From Propionibacteriaceae bacterium (GTDB taxonomy: Bacteria; Actinomycetota; Actinomycetes; Propionibacteriales; Propionibacteriaceae), in NCBI GenBank assembly GCA_031261485.1, contig JAISJO010000104.1, positions 1 through 39,745 of the forward strand: 39,745 nt of DNA, written 5' to 3'. Made by a program: the position numbers and the translations under genes. Shown in pieces: positions 32,708 to 39,625 of the stretch. The notes under the pieces are model-generated. The model had not been told where the DNA came from. It made no database searches and saw only the letters and a program-made list of their open reading frames with translations. How positions within the stretch are numbered: position 1 is the stretch's first letter; the number at the start of each line of letters is the position of its first letter.

Positions 32708-34444
32708 GTGAAAGACGCCGGGGTGATCGTCGCCAATTGGGTGCAGGCCATTGCCACGGCACTCATCTTTGTCATTGTTGGACGCGAGATTGACCTGGTC
32801 CATGGGGGCTCTCAATTGGGCGTGACCGAACTCATCGCAGGGGCGGGGTTGGCGGTTGTTGTGGGGGTGGCCGCTTGGGCTAGTCCGGCACTGTCCTATC
32901 GTCACCAGGCCCGCGACGAACGTACTGGGCGGCGGCGGGTGGCGGCGCACATCATTGGCCTGGGGCCGGTGCCGCGCAGCCGAGAAGAGGCCGGGGCGGT
33001 GGTCTCGACGGCGACGGACGCGACTGAGCGGGCAGCCACCTATCGGTCGGTCTTCCTGATTCCGATGATTGGGTCTGTCACAGCTCTTCTGGGCGTCATT
33101 GTGGTCATAGCCGTTGCGATCACGCCCGCGTCAGCGCTGTGGCTATGCCTCGGCATTCCGCTGATTCCACTGGCCGTCGGGTCTTTTCAGATGGCTTTTC
33201 GAGGGGTGTCCCGTCGTTACCGCCAGGCCAGTCAGCGGCTGTCGTCCCAGTTCTTGGAGGCGATTCAGGGTCTGCCGACGCTGCGCTTGATGAACGCTGA
33301 CGCCAACCATCGGCGAGGTTTGGCGGCGGCTGCCCAGCGGGTACGACGGCAGGTCATGGCACTGTTGGCCGGTAATCAGTTGATGCTCATTGTTGTGGAC
33401 TCACTGTTCTCTGTGGCATTCCTGGTCATGGCCGTCTGGCTCGCGCTGACGCAACTGTCGGACACCGTTGTTACGGTCGGCCAGGCGATCAGTCTCGTCC
33501 TGATTTCGACCTTGCTTCTGGAGCCGCTGGATCAGATCGGGCAGTTCTTCTATCTCGGTATGAGCGGCATGGCGGCCAAGAAGGAGATAGCGGCTTTCCT
33601 GGCGCGGCCGAGTCTGGTACCGAGCGTTGAGGTAATGAGCAATGCTGGCGACCAAACGGAGCATGACGAAAACCGGCTGAGTAACATTGCTGCTTTTTCC
33701 ACTGGGGAACCAGCGGTCAGTCTGGAGGGTGTTGATTTCGCATATGACCCGAACCAGCCCGTGCTACAGAACCTGGATTTGCGGATTGACCAGGGTGAAC
33801 ACCTCGGATTGGCGGGGCCGAGCGGGGTCGGCAAGTCGACGGTGGCGGCCCTGATTCAGGGGTATCGCCACGCTGACAAGGGAACGGTTCGCCTCCTTGG
33901 GATCGATGTCAGCACAGCCGATCAGTCGTGGTTGCTGAAGCAGACTGCTGTGGTGGCCCAGCGGTCGTACCTCTTCACCGGCACAATTCGAAGCAATCTG
34001 GCCATGGCTGCCCCCGACGCCTCTGACGAGCGCCTGTTGGCTGCTTTGGCGCAGGCTGGGTTCGGCCATCTCACGGATGAACTGCCCGACGGATTGGATA
34101 CCCGCGTCGGCGAACGAGGTATGACGCTCTCCGGCGGCCAGGCGCAGCGCATCGCCTTGGCCCAGGCGCTGCTCAAGGATGCTCCCGTGATGATTCTGGA
34201 TGAGCCGACCGCGCACGTCGACCTCGCCTCGGAGCGGGCAATGATGGAGGCATTGGAGCGCATCGGGCGCGACAAGACGATTCTCATGATCACCCACCGT
34301 CGTTCAGCGATTGCGGCGATGGATCGTACGGTCCTGATGGAGGGCGCTTCGACGGGAGATCGTAGCGCGGAAGGTCTGCCGCAGCAGGCAATACTCCTGA
34401 ACTCATCTTCTCTTCTGGGCAGCACGGAGGTGAGTCATGCCTGA
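32708..34444 (+). CDS. ABC exporter half-transporter, CydD-like
   Basis: A 578-residue fused membrane and ATPase half-transporter. The transmembrane domain occupies about 1-300 and the nucleotide-binding domain about 345-555. It has Walker A GPSGVGKST, Q-loop VVAQRSYLF, signature LSGGQ, Walker B VMILDEPT and the switch His of ITHRRS. It resembles CydD, half of the CydDC thiol (cysteine/glutathione) exporter needed for cytochrome bd assembly, but no cydAB is in the window, so the substrate is open. GTG start with no Shine-Dalgarno sequence, following a leaderless box. It overlaps its partner by eight bases; the two probably form a heterodimer. Confidence 0.85.
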   Translation: MKDAGVIVANWVQAIATALIFVIVGREIDLVHGGSQLGVTELIAGAGLAVVVGVAAWASPALSYRHQARDERTGRRRVAAHIIGLGPVPRSREEAGAVVSTATDATERAATYRSVFLIPMIGSVTALLGVIVVIAVAITPASALWLCLGIPLIPLAVGSFQMAFRGVSRRYRQASQRLSSQFLEAIQGLPTLRLMNADANHRRGLAAAAQRVRRQVMALLAGNQLMLIVVDSLFSVAFLVMAVWLALTQLSDTVVTVGQAISLVLISTLLLEPLDQIGQFFYLGMSGMAAKKEIAAFLARPSLVPSVEVMSNAGDQTEHDENRLSNIAAFSTGEPAVSLEGVDFAYDPNQPVLQNLDLRIDQGEHLGLAGPSGVGKSTVAALIQGYRHADKGTVRLLGIDVSTADQSWLLKQTAVVAQRSYLFTGTIRSNLAMAAPDASDERLLAALAQAGFGHLTDELPDGLDTRVGERGMTLSGGQAQRIALAQALLKDAPVMILDEPTAHVDLASERAMMEALERIGRDKTILMITHRRSAIAAMDRTVLMEGASTGDRSAEGLPQQAILLNSSSLLGSTEVSHA

Positions 34445-36197
34445 CCGTGCCGCCACTGTCCAGACTCGGCCCAGCCTGCCGCGCCGTCTCCTGGGACTGG
34501 CTCGCCCTTTCTGGCGCCCCCTGCTCTTCTCCACCGTCTTCCGGCTCGTCGGGCTAGTTCTGGGTATCGCGCTGCTGGGAATCGGCGGCTGGGCTGTTGG
34601 CTCTCTGGCGGTCGGCACCCTGATCTCTATCAAGCCCGTTGTCCGCACAATGGTCGTCTTGGCCCTTGTCAAGGGGCTGATGCGTTACCTCGAACAGTAC
34701 TGCGGGCATTGGGCGGCATTCCGTGCCCTGGCCGAGATGCGGCTCGACTTCTACGACCACTTGGCGCCCCAGGCTCCAGCGGCGATCACCGGCTCAGCCA
34801 CTGGTGATCTCCTGAATCGCATGACACGCGACATTGACCGTGTCGAGGTGTTTTTCGCCCACACACTCGCTCCCGCCATCACTGCGGTCATCGTCCCGGT
34901 GGCGACTGTGGCGTGGTTTGGTGTCACGATTTCATGGCCCGGTGCCGCTGTTCTGGCGGTGTTCTTGCTTGTCACGGGAATACTAGTGCCGTCGTTGGGC
35001 AACAAAGCCTGTCAACGGGCCGCACGAGAGGTACGTGCGGCGCGGGGTCAGGCGGCGGCACACATCACCGACACCGTACAGGGCGTGGCCGAGATTCTGG
35101 GGTTCTCCTTCAGTGCCCGCCGACTAGCCGAATTGGATGAACTCGGCGCACCCATCGAGTCATCGAGCATCGCCCTCGGCCGCTGGATCGCGCGCCGACG
35201 GGGCATGAGCGCGGCCCTCGTGGCAGGGGCCGTATTGACGGAACTCGCTATCTTGGCGGCTGCCGGGCTGGACATGCCGCATGTGCTGATGGGCGTAGGA
35301 GTCACAGCGGGAGCGTTCACGCCTGTACGTGCGGTCGAAGACTTTACCGCAGACCTCCAGCAAGCCTTCGCATCGGCCGCTCGAATCTTCGAGGTTGCCG
35401 ACGCGCCCAGCCTCACCCCCGACGCCCCCGATGCCGAAACGACCGCTGCATCCATCCCAGAAGGCGTGCCAAGGCTCGAACTCAATCGCGTCAGCTTTGT
35501 GTATCCCGGTCAGGGTTCGGTCGCCGCGCTGACGGACATTACCGCTGTTGTCGAGCCGGGCGATTTCGTGGGGATCGTCGGTGCGTCCGGATCAGGTAAG
35601 TCCACACTGGCGGCACTGCTGACGCGCTCCTGGGATGTTACTCAAGGGGCAATTACCCTAGACGGACACGACATTCGCACTCTCCCGGTCGCATGGCTGC
35701 GCGATCAGGTCACATTCGCCGCACAGCGGCCCTTCCTCTTTACCGCTTCAATCCGAGACAATGTCACATTAGATGACCCTGCGATAAGCCAAGACGTACT
35801 CAACGAAGCCGCCCAGACTGCCCACCTGACACCTGTGTTGTCGGCCCGAGAAGAGGGCTGGGACGCACCCAGTGGCGAGCGAGGCGACATGCTCTCCGGC
35901 GGCGAACAGCAGCGACTAGCCCTGACGCGAGCCTTCGTCCGTCCGGCCAGCATAGTCATCCTGGACGAAGTCACATCTCAGCTGGACCCTGCCACTGAAG
36001 AGATCGTCCTGCGCCAGTTGCGCGAAGCCACGCGCGGCAAGACAGTACTCATGATTGCCCACAAGATCGCCACCCTGAAAGACGCCGACCGCATCCTCGT
36101 CCTTGACGCCGGACGCCTCGTCCAGCAGGGCACGTACGCCGACCTGGCAAGCCGTCCCGGCCCCTTCGCCGCCCTCCTAGCCCGCGAAACCGAGTGA
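34437..36197 (+). CDS. ABC exporter half-transporter, CydC-like
   Basis: A 586-residue partner of the preceding half-transporter. Six transmembrane helices (about 27-300) are followed by an ATPase domain with Walker A GASGSGKST, FAAQRPFLF, signature LSGGE and Walker B IVILDEVTSQLD, where the usual Pro is Val. The switch His lies in IAHKIATL. CydC-like by size and sequence style. GGAGGT before the ATG at 34437 lies inside the upstream gene, indicating coupling. It ends five bases from the convergent PIN gene, with no obvious terminator. Confidence 0.86.
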   Translation: MPDRAATVQTRPSLPRRLLGLARPFWRPLLFSTVFRLVGLVLGIALLGIGGWAVGSLAVGTLISIKPVVRTMVVLALVKGLMRYLEQYCGHWAAFRALAEMRLDFYDHLAPQAPAAITGSATGDLLNRMTRDIDRVEVFFAHTLAPAITAVIVPVATVAWFGVTISWPGAAVLAVFLLVTGILVPSLGNKACQRAAREVRAARGQAAAHITDTVQGVAEILGFSFSARRLAELDELGAPIESSSIALGRWIARRRGMSAALVAGAVLTELAILAAAGLDMPHVLMGVGVTAGAFTPVRAVEDFTADLQQAFASAARIFEVADAPSLTPDAPDAETTAASIPEGVPRLELNRVSFVYPGQGSVAALTDITAVVEPGDFVGIVGASGSGKSTLAALLTRSWDVTQGAITLDGHDIRTLPVAWLRDQVTFAAQRPFLFTASIRDNVTLDDPAISQDVLNEAAQTAHLTPVLSAREEGWDAPSGERGDMLSGGEQQRLALTRAFVRPASIVILDEVTSQLDPATEEIVLRQLREATRGKTVLMIAHKIATLKDADRILVLDAGRLVQQGTYADLASRPGPFAALLARETE

Positions 36198-36202
36198 GAC
36201 GG

Positions 36203-36895
36203 TTAGCCGCTTTTCTTGCCACATTCCGGGCAAACACCCGAAGCCAGCGACTCCGGGCCAGTCAGCTCTTGCCCACAGACCACACACCTATTTCCACGGA
36301 AGACTTCAGCAGGTGGACTGTCATGGCTGGCCCTGGTCTCGACATCAGGGAAGACGCTCCTCATCGCTTCGAACAAGCGGGGATGCTCTACGCCCAAAGC
36401 AGCGTGTAGCGATTCGGGAGTATTTGGTGGACGCAACCGGCCCGCCGACATTGCATCCAATGTTGTCCGATATGTCGAACTAGTGAGGATCGCCGCCGCG
36501 AATGCGTCGGGATGCACAGCGGCCATTCCTAGTCGATCCAGGTCAGCCCGCCCAAAGTCGTGAACGTTGCGGGTGACCACGACCGTGATTCCAGCCTGCC
36601 AGGCAGCAGCGATGATGTGACGATCTGTCTCAGATGTGTCAGTCATCATCTCCAGGATCCGACTTGGCGCAGCATCAATCAGAACAGTGGTGCCCCAGGC
36701 GAACCGCTGCCGCAAGTCGCTGACCTTCGTCTGGCCAGGCCGCAGCGCCCGATCCGCCTCAGCTTCCGCGAGGGGACTCCACCGGGGCACGAACCCGGCA
36801 CCAGCCAAAGACGCAAGAATCAGCACAGTCCGAGACATCGGGGCGGCAAGCACATCGGCATCCAGAAAGACTGGCCGACGAACCTCACCAGTCAT
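36203..36895 (-). CDS. PIN-domain toxin with C-terminal zinc ribbon
   Basis: A 230-residue protein. The N-terminal PIN domain (about 8-145) has acidic residues D12/D14, E44/E46, D91 and a TRNVHDF loop (108-114), fitting a VapC-like ribonuclease. A linker leads to a C-terminal zinc ribbon with C204, C207 (CVVCG), C222 and C225 (CPECG). Typical toxins of this class end near residue 180, so the ribbon is an add-on that could bind RNA, the ribosome or a partner. The gene overlaps the excisionase-like gene by 11 bases and is probably its toxin partner. Nuclease activity is inferred. Confidence 0.82.
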   Translation of the reverse strand: MTGEVRRPVFLDADVLAAPMSRTVLILASLAGAGFVPRWSPLAEAEADRALRPGQTKVSDLRQRFAWGTTVLIDAAPSRILEMMTDTSETDRHIIAAAWQAGITVVVTRNVHDFGRADLDRLGMAAVHPDAFAAAILTSSTYRTTLDAMSAGRLRPPNTPESLHAALGVEHPRLFEAMRSVFPDVETRASHDSPPAEVFRGNRCVVCGQELTGPESLASGVCPECGKKSG

Positions 36896-37229
36896 TGGCC
36901 ATGACCGCCGCTGTCTCCATCAGCATTGTCTGCTGATATCGCGCCAGCTCCGACTCACTGATGCGCCAATGTGTGCCACGCTTTGACGCGGTGATTGTGC
37001 CGTCCTCGATTCGCCTGAGAATCGTCGCCCGAGACACGTCGGCGGCCTGGGCAGCCTCCTGAGGAGTAAACATTCGTTCAACGGCCTGTGCGGTCACGGT
37101 TTTCCCTTGCCGTGACATGTTCTCCACAAAACTCAACAGCGCCTCGGCCCAGTCAGAGTCTCGGGATGGGTTCAGATCCACTGACTCCGGTGGTATTACC
37201 ACCCGATCCGTTCTTTCCAGAGTTTTCAT
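36885..37229 (-). CDS. Excisionase-like HTH antitoxin
   Basis: A 114-residue protein with a MerR/Xis-type winged helix: FTPQEAAQAADVSRATILRR (54-73), then IEDGTITASKRGTHWRISESEL. A flexible N-terminal half precedes it. Proteins of this type encoded directly before PIN toxins act as antitoxin and autorepressor. An excisionase role is rejected because no integrase or phage gene is nearby. Leaderless-type start (TACAGT box), with an inverted repeat upstream that is probably its operator. Confidence 0.8.
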   Translation of the reverse strand: MKTLERTDRVVIPPESVDLNPSRDSDWAEALLSFVENMSRQGKTVTAQAVERMFTPQEAAQAADVSRATILRRIEDGTITASKRGTHWRISESELARYQQTMLMETAAVMANDW

Positions 37230-37235
37230 GACTCC

Positions 37236-37241
37236 ACTGTA
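37236..37241 (-). promoter_or_regulatory. Leaderless -10 box of the PIN toxin-antitoxin operon
   Basis: TACAGT on the minus strand, six bases before the ATG at 37229. Confidence 0.5.
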
Positions 37242-37249
37242 CCACGGCT

Positions 37250-37275
37250 GGACAGATAGGCTCGTTCATCTGTCC
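37250..37275. promoter_or_regulatory. Probable operator of the PIN toxin-antitoxin operon
   Basis: GGACAGAT (37250-37257) and ATCTGTCC (37268-37275) form a perfect inverted repeat, centres 18 bases apart. It lies between -10 and -35 positions upstream of the antitoxin gene. Confidence 0.6.
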
Positions 37276-37379
37276 TAACGGTTCACGCCGCCTAGTCGAG
37301 ACGAAAGGGGTGTTGAAGGGGACACTACCTGTTTCGCTGACTCCCGTGGGAGACCGTCGTCGAGGTGTCTTGAGGCTGA

Positions 37380-37526
37380 AGTATCGAGGACAGGGAGTTT
37401 GTCCTACGCCATCTGCGGTATGTGAAAAGCCTGCGCTGGGACGATGTGCGAATGCTCAATGAGCGCCAGGATGGATTCATCGACCCCAAACAGGGCCGGG
37501 AAACCAGAGAAAGGGCAAAGACATGA
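37380..37526 (+). pseudogene. Possible gene remnant or upstream peptide
   Basis: This is the only coding-like signal in the gap 37230-37522. An open frame ends in RMLNERQDGFIDPKQGRET and a few more residues, with a TGA at 37524-37526 overlapping the ATG of the next gene (ATGA). It has no good start; the only ATG (37452) would give 24 residues. It could be the tail of a lost gene translationally coupled to its neighbour. I do not recognise it. Confidence 0.2.
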
Positions 37527-37750
37527 CGAGCAAGCTCATGGATGTACAGAAGAGGATCGAAAAAGGCGTTGTCGGCGGCTATATGGCAATCGAGAACGGT
37601 GTCGTATCCGGCTACAAGGCCATGGAGAGTGGGGTTGTTTCTGGGTACAAGAAGACTGAGGGCAGATTCGTCGAAGCATTTCTCTCCGGAGACGAGAACC
37701 CGGAGTCGCAGGTGGAAGCGGCGGAGAGCCCCACCGACGCACGCGACTGA
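37523..37750 (+). CDS. Small protein of 11-residue GVVxGY repeats
   Basis: A 75-residue protein with four tandem 11-residue units at 12-22, 23-33, 34-44 and 45-55, built on the pattern (I/M/T)E(K/N/S)GVVxGYxx. The last unit is degenerate (TEGRFVEAFL). A polar acidic tail follows. Short proteins with this IExGVVGGYKxIE pattern occur widely in anaerobic Firmicutes and some Actinobacteria as hypotheticals of unknown function. An 11-residue period suits an extended amphipathic helix lying on a membrane, as in synuclein- or LEA-type repeats. GAAAGGG precedes the ATG. No signal peptide. The 213-base stretch after it shows nothing clear. Confidence 0.75.
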   Translation: MTSKLMDVQKRIEKGVVGGYMAIENGVVSGYKAMESGVVSGYKKTEGRFVEAFLSGDENPESQVEAAESPTDARD

Positions 37751-37963
37751 GGCAAACAACGTGTTGGAGGTATTTGGCAGAGGAGGCAAAAGTGTTCCCC
37801 TCTGTCCCTCTGTCTCCACGTAGCTGAGCCGAGAAAGTGAGCCGAGAAGCAATAGAGTACTTGCTGGATGCCCTGACAATGCAATGTTGTCGTCTGGGCC
37901 ATGTGAGGGAAGGGAAGTCAGCCCTGTGGCCACCTATGACTTCAAGAGGGCAGACAAGACGCT

Positions 37964-38497
37964 CTATGCTCCATCGGCGCCTTGAGTTGTCACGATGTGG
38001 CGGATGTCGTCATGGGGATGAGTCAGTTCGTCTCGCAGCCAGGATGGGTGGGCCGTCACGTGGTCTAGGGCGTCAATCGGCACCCACTCCATGTGCTCGG
38101 CGATACCGTCCATGGTGACGGAGTCGCCGCGCGGCTCGAACTCGTCAGGCACGTCGACGCGGAAATAGAGCGCCACTTCATGCCACGGTGTGCCATCGGT
38201 GGTGTCGACGAAGAAGTTCTCGTGTAGGACACACAGCGGGCCGGGTTCTAGGGCAAAGCCAGTTTCTTCGAGCAGTTCCCGGCGCAGTGCTTCTTCGGCT
38301 GTTTCGCCAACGTGTACACCGCCACCGACCGAGTAGTAGTAGTCGTCACGATCATTCTTGGCCAGCAGAACAGCTCCACTGCGCACAATCAAGGCTGCCG
38401 CCCGATACCGAAAGAGCCCTTGTGGGCACAGGAAGCTGGCATCTGTCGATTCAGGGCTTGCCTTGACGAGAGACGGGTCGGGTCCGGCGGAGTTCAT
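37964..38497 (-). CDS. Nudix hydrolase
   Basis: A 177-residue Nudix-family pyrophosphohydrolase. The Nudix box runs through residues 59-81 with GGVHVGETAEEALRRE, followed by LLEETG. It has all the conserved Gly, Glu and Arg residues for Mg2+ binding, so it is probably active. It likely acts on a nucleoside diphosphate derivative; substrate not determinable. A TAGTAT box six bases before the ATG suggests a leaderless mRNA; no Shine-Dalgarno sequence. Confidence 0.9.
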   Translation of the reverse strand: MNSAGPDPSLVKASPESTDASFLCPQGLFRYRAAALIVRSGAVLLAKNDRDDYYYSVGGGVHVGETAEEALRRELLEETGFALEPGPLCVLHENFFVDTTDGTPWHEVALYFRVDVPDEFEPRGDSVTMDGIAEHMEWVPIDALDHVTAHPSWLRDELTHPHDDIRHIVTTQGADGA

Positions 38498-38503
38498 GCT
38501 GAA

Positions 38504-38509
38504 ATACTA
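38504..38509 (-). promoter_or_regulatory. Leaderless -10 box of the Nudix gene
   Basis: TAGTAT on the minus strand, six bases before the ATG at 38497. Confidence 0.5.
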
Positions 38510-38602
38510 GTGTCCACGCCCGCGAGTTCGCTGGTTTGGTGAGGCGGTGGTGGGGACCGTCAGCAACATGGGTGAGCGCAGGGGGATGGACCTGTCGTGG
38601 CC

Positions 38603-39112
38603 CTATGCGTGCTTCTTGCGGATCGAGAGGGTGAACCCGATGAAGGGCAGGAGGGTGAAGACGAAGCAGAGCCACGAGACACACAGCAGGGCTATTTCGA
38701 GGAACACGTTCAGGGGAACCAACAGGACGAGAGCAATCACTGCCGCCACGAGGCATCCGAAGACGAGCGCCCACTTCCCGGTCCATCGTCTGTTGGATTC
38801 CAGGACCTCGATTTCTGACTCCGCATCGCTGAAAATGGGCGATGTGCCCGCTTCGGCCCTGTAGATCTGATACCCATCCCGGCTGATGACAGGCGTCCAA
38901 CCGCTGGCTTTGAAGAGCGACTTCATGTCGTCGGTGGTGTGCCGCTCAAGGTTGAGCGCGAAGTCATAGTCGTGAGGGGTTCCTGCCTCGAAGCGGTAGA
39001 ACATCCCTTTGAGGTGGGTCACATGCCAGCCTTTGAGCCCCATGTCTTTCAGTAGTGCCATGTCACGGCGGGGCATCATCGCCAACCCGCCGCACAAACG
39101 ATACTTTGCCAT
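38603..39112 (-). CDS. DUF2812 membrane protein
   Basis: A 169-residue protein of the DUF2812 family, typically found directly downstream of PadR-type repressors. The soluble N-terminal part shows MKxxxx-like MAKYRLCGG, then EKGWHV-type GLKGWHVTHLKGMFYRFEAG and a YDFALNLE segment. Two transmembrane helices follow (about 119-140 and 144-165), with a basic end RKKHA. The ATG at 39112 starts one base after the PadR stop and has GAAGG upstream; an in-frame ATG seven codons earlier lies within padR. Function is unknown, possibly PadR-controlled envelope stress or export. Confidence 0.82.
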   Translation of the reverse strand: MAKYRLCGGLAMMPRRDMALLKDMGLKGWHVTHLKGMFYRFEAGTPHDYDFALNLERHTTDDMKSLFKASGWTPVISRDGYQIYRAEAGTSPIFSDAESEIEVLESNRRWTGKWALVFGCLVAAVIALVLLVPLNVFLEIALLCVSWLCFVFTLLPFIGFTLSIRKKHA

Positions 39113-39113
39113 C

Positions 39114-39473
39114 TCAGTCTTCCTTCTCCCCAAGGGTTGTTTCCACGATTGTCATGATCATGCGGCGACGCGCCACATCGGCGCGCAGGATGTTATCGCC
39201 AGAAGTAGTGATGCGGTAGAGGATCTTCGAGTCGTCCTCACGAACTTCCTCAATCCACCCTGCATCACTCAACTTCCGCAGGGTTGTGTACATGGTCGCC
39301 GGTCCTATCTGGACACTGCCAGATGTCATGTCGGCGATGACCTGCATGATGCGGTACCCGTGAATCGGCTCCAAGGTCGCCAGCAGGATCAGGAAGATAC
39401 TGTCGGTCAGCTCGCCTGATTCGTAGGGACTCATCCTTGCCACTGCGTCATCCTCTCGTGGGGTATCCATCAT
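39114..39473 (-). CDS. PadR family transcriptional repressor
   Basis: A 119-residue PadR regulator. The winged helix shows LTDSIFLILLATLEPIHGYR, then SVQIGPATMYTTLRKLSDAG and WIEEVREDDSKILYRIT; a short C-terminal dimerisation helix follows. It represses its own operon with the DUF2812 gene in most known cases. The ATG at 39473 lies about five bases after the predicted transcription start; an ATG 13 codons in (39434), with GGCAAGG ahead of it, is the alternative. Two direct copies of a putative operator cover the promoter. Confidence 0.88.
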   Translation of the reverse strand: MMDTPREDDAVARMSPYESGELTDSIFLILLATLEPIHGYRIMQVIADMTSGSVQIGPATMYTTLRKLSDAGWIEEVREDDSKILYRITTSGDNILRADVARRRMIMTIVETTLGEKED

Positions 39474-39506
39474 GGATATACATAACTATATCTATCATGG
39501 ATATAC
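39464..39506. promoter_or_regulatory. Tandem PadR operator
   Basis: TATCYATCATGGATATAC occurs at 39464-39481 and 39489-39506, centres 25 bases apart. Each unit is itself nearly palindromic (ATCCATCATGGAT). They overlap the -10 region and the start codon of padR. Confidence 0.6.
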
Positions 39507-39513
39507 CTGTCAA
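39485..39513 (-). promoter_or_regulatory. Strong promoter of the PadR-DUF2812 operon
   Basis: TTGACA (39508-39513), a 17-base spacer, and TATAGT (39485-39490) on the minus strand. This is nearly consensus and the strongest-looking promoter in the window. Confidence 0.7.
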
Positions 39514-39625
39514 GCGTTGCGGTCTGCCAGTGCCATCAGCCTCTTCGGCATCGACTGCATCCCCAAACGGTTCGGAGTCCACGTCCCAACTTGTGAACGT
39601 TTTCACGCGCTGCGGTGGTTTGGTT

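Noticed and set aside
36885-37229. Excisionase of an integrated phage or plasmid
   Set aside because: No integrase, att site or phage gene nearby; it overlaps a PIN toxin gene, so an antitoxin role is more likely.
37325-37933. 202-codon minus-strand frame covering the 11-residue-repeat gene
   Set aside because: The plus-strand protein has clear protein-level repeats and a good ribosome-binding site; the opposite frame has neither domain nor start signal.
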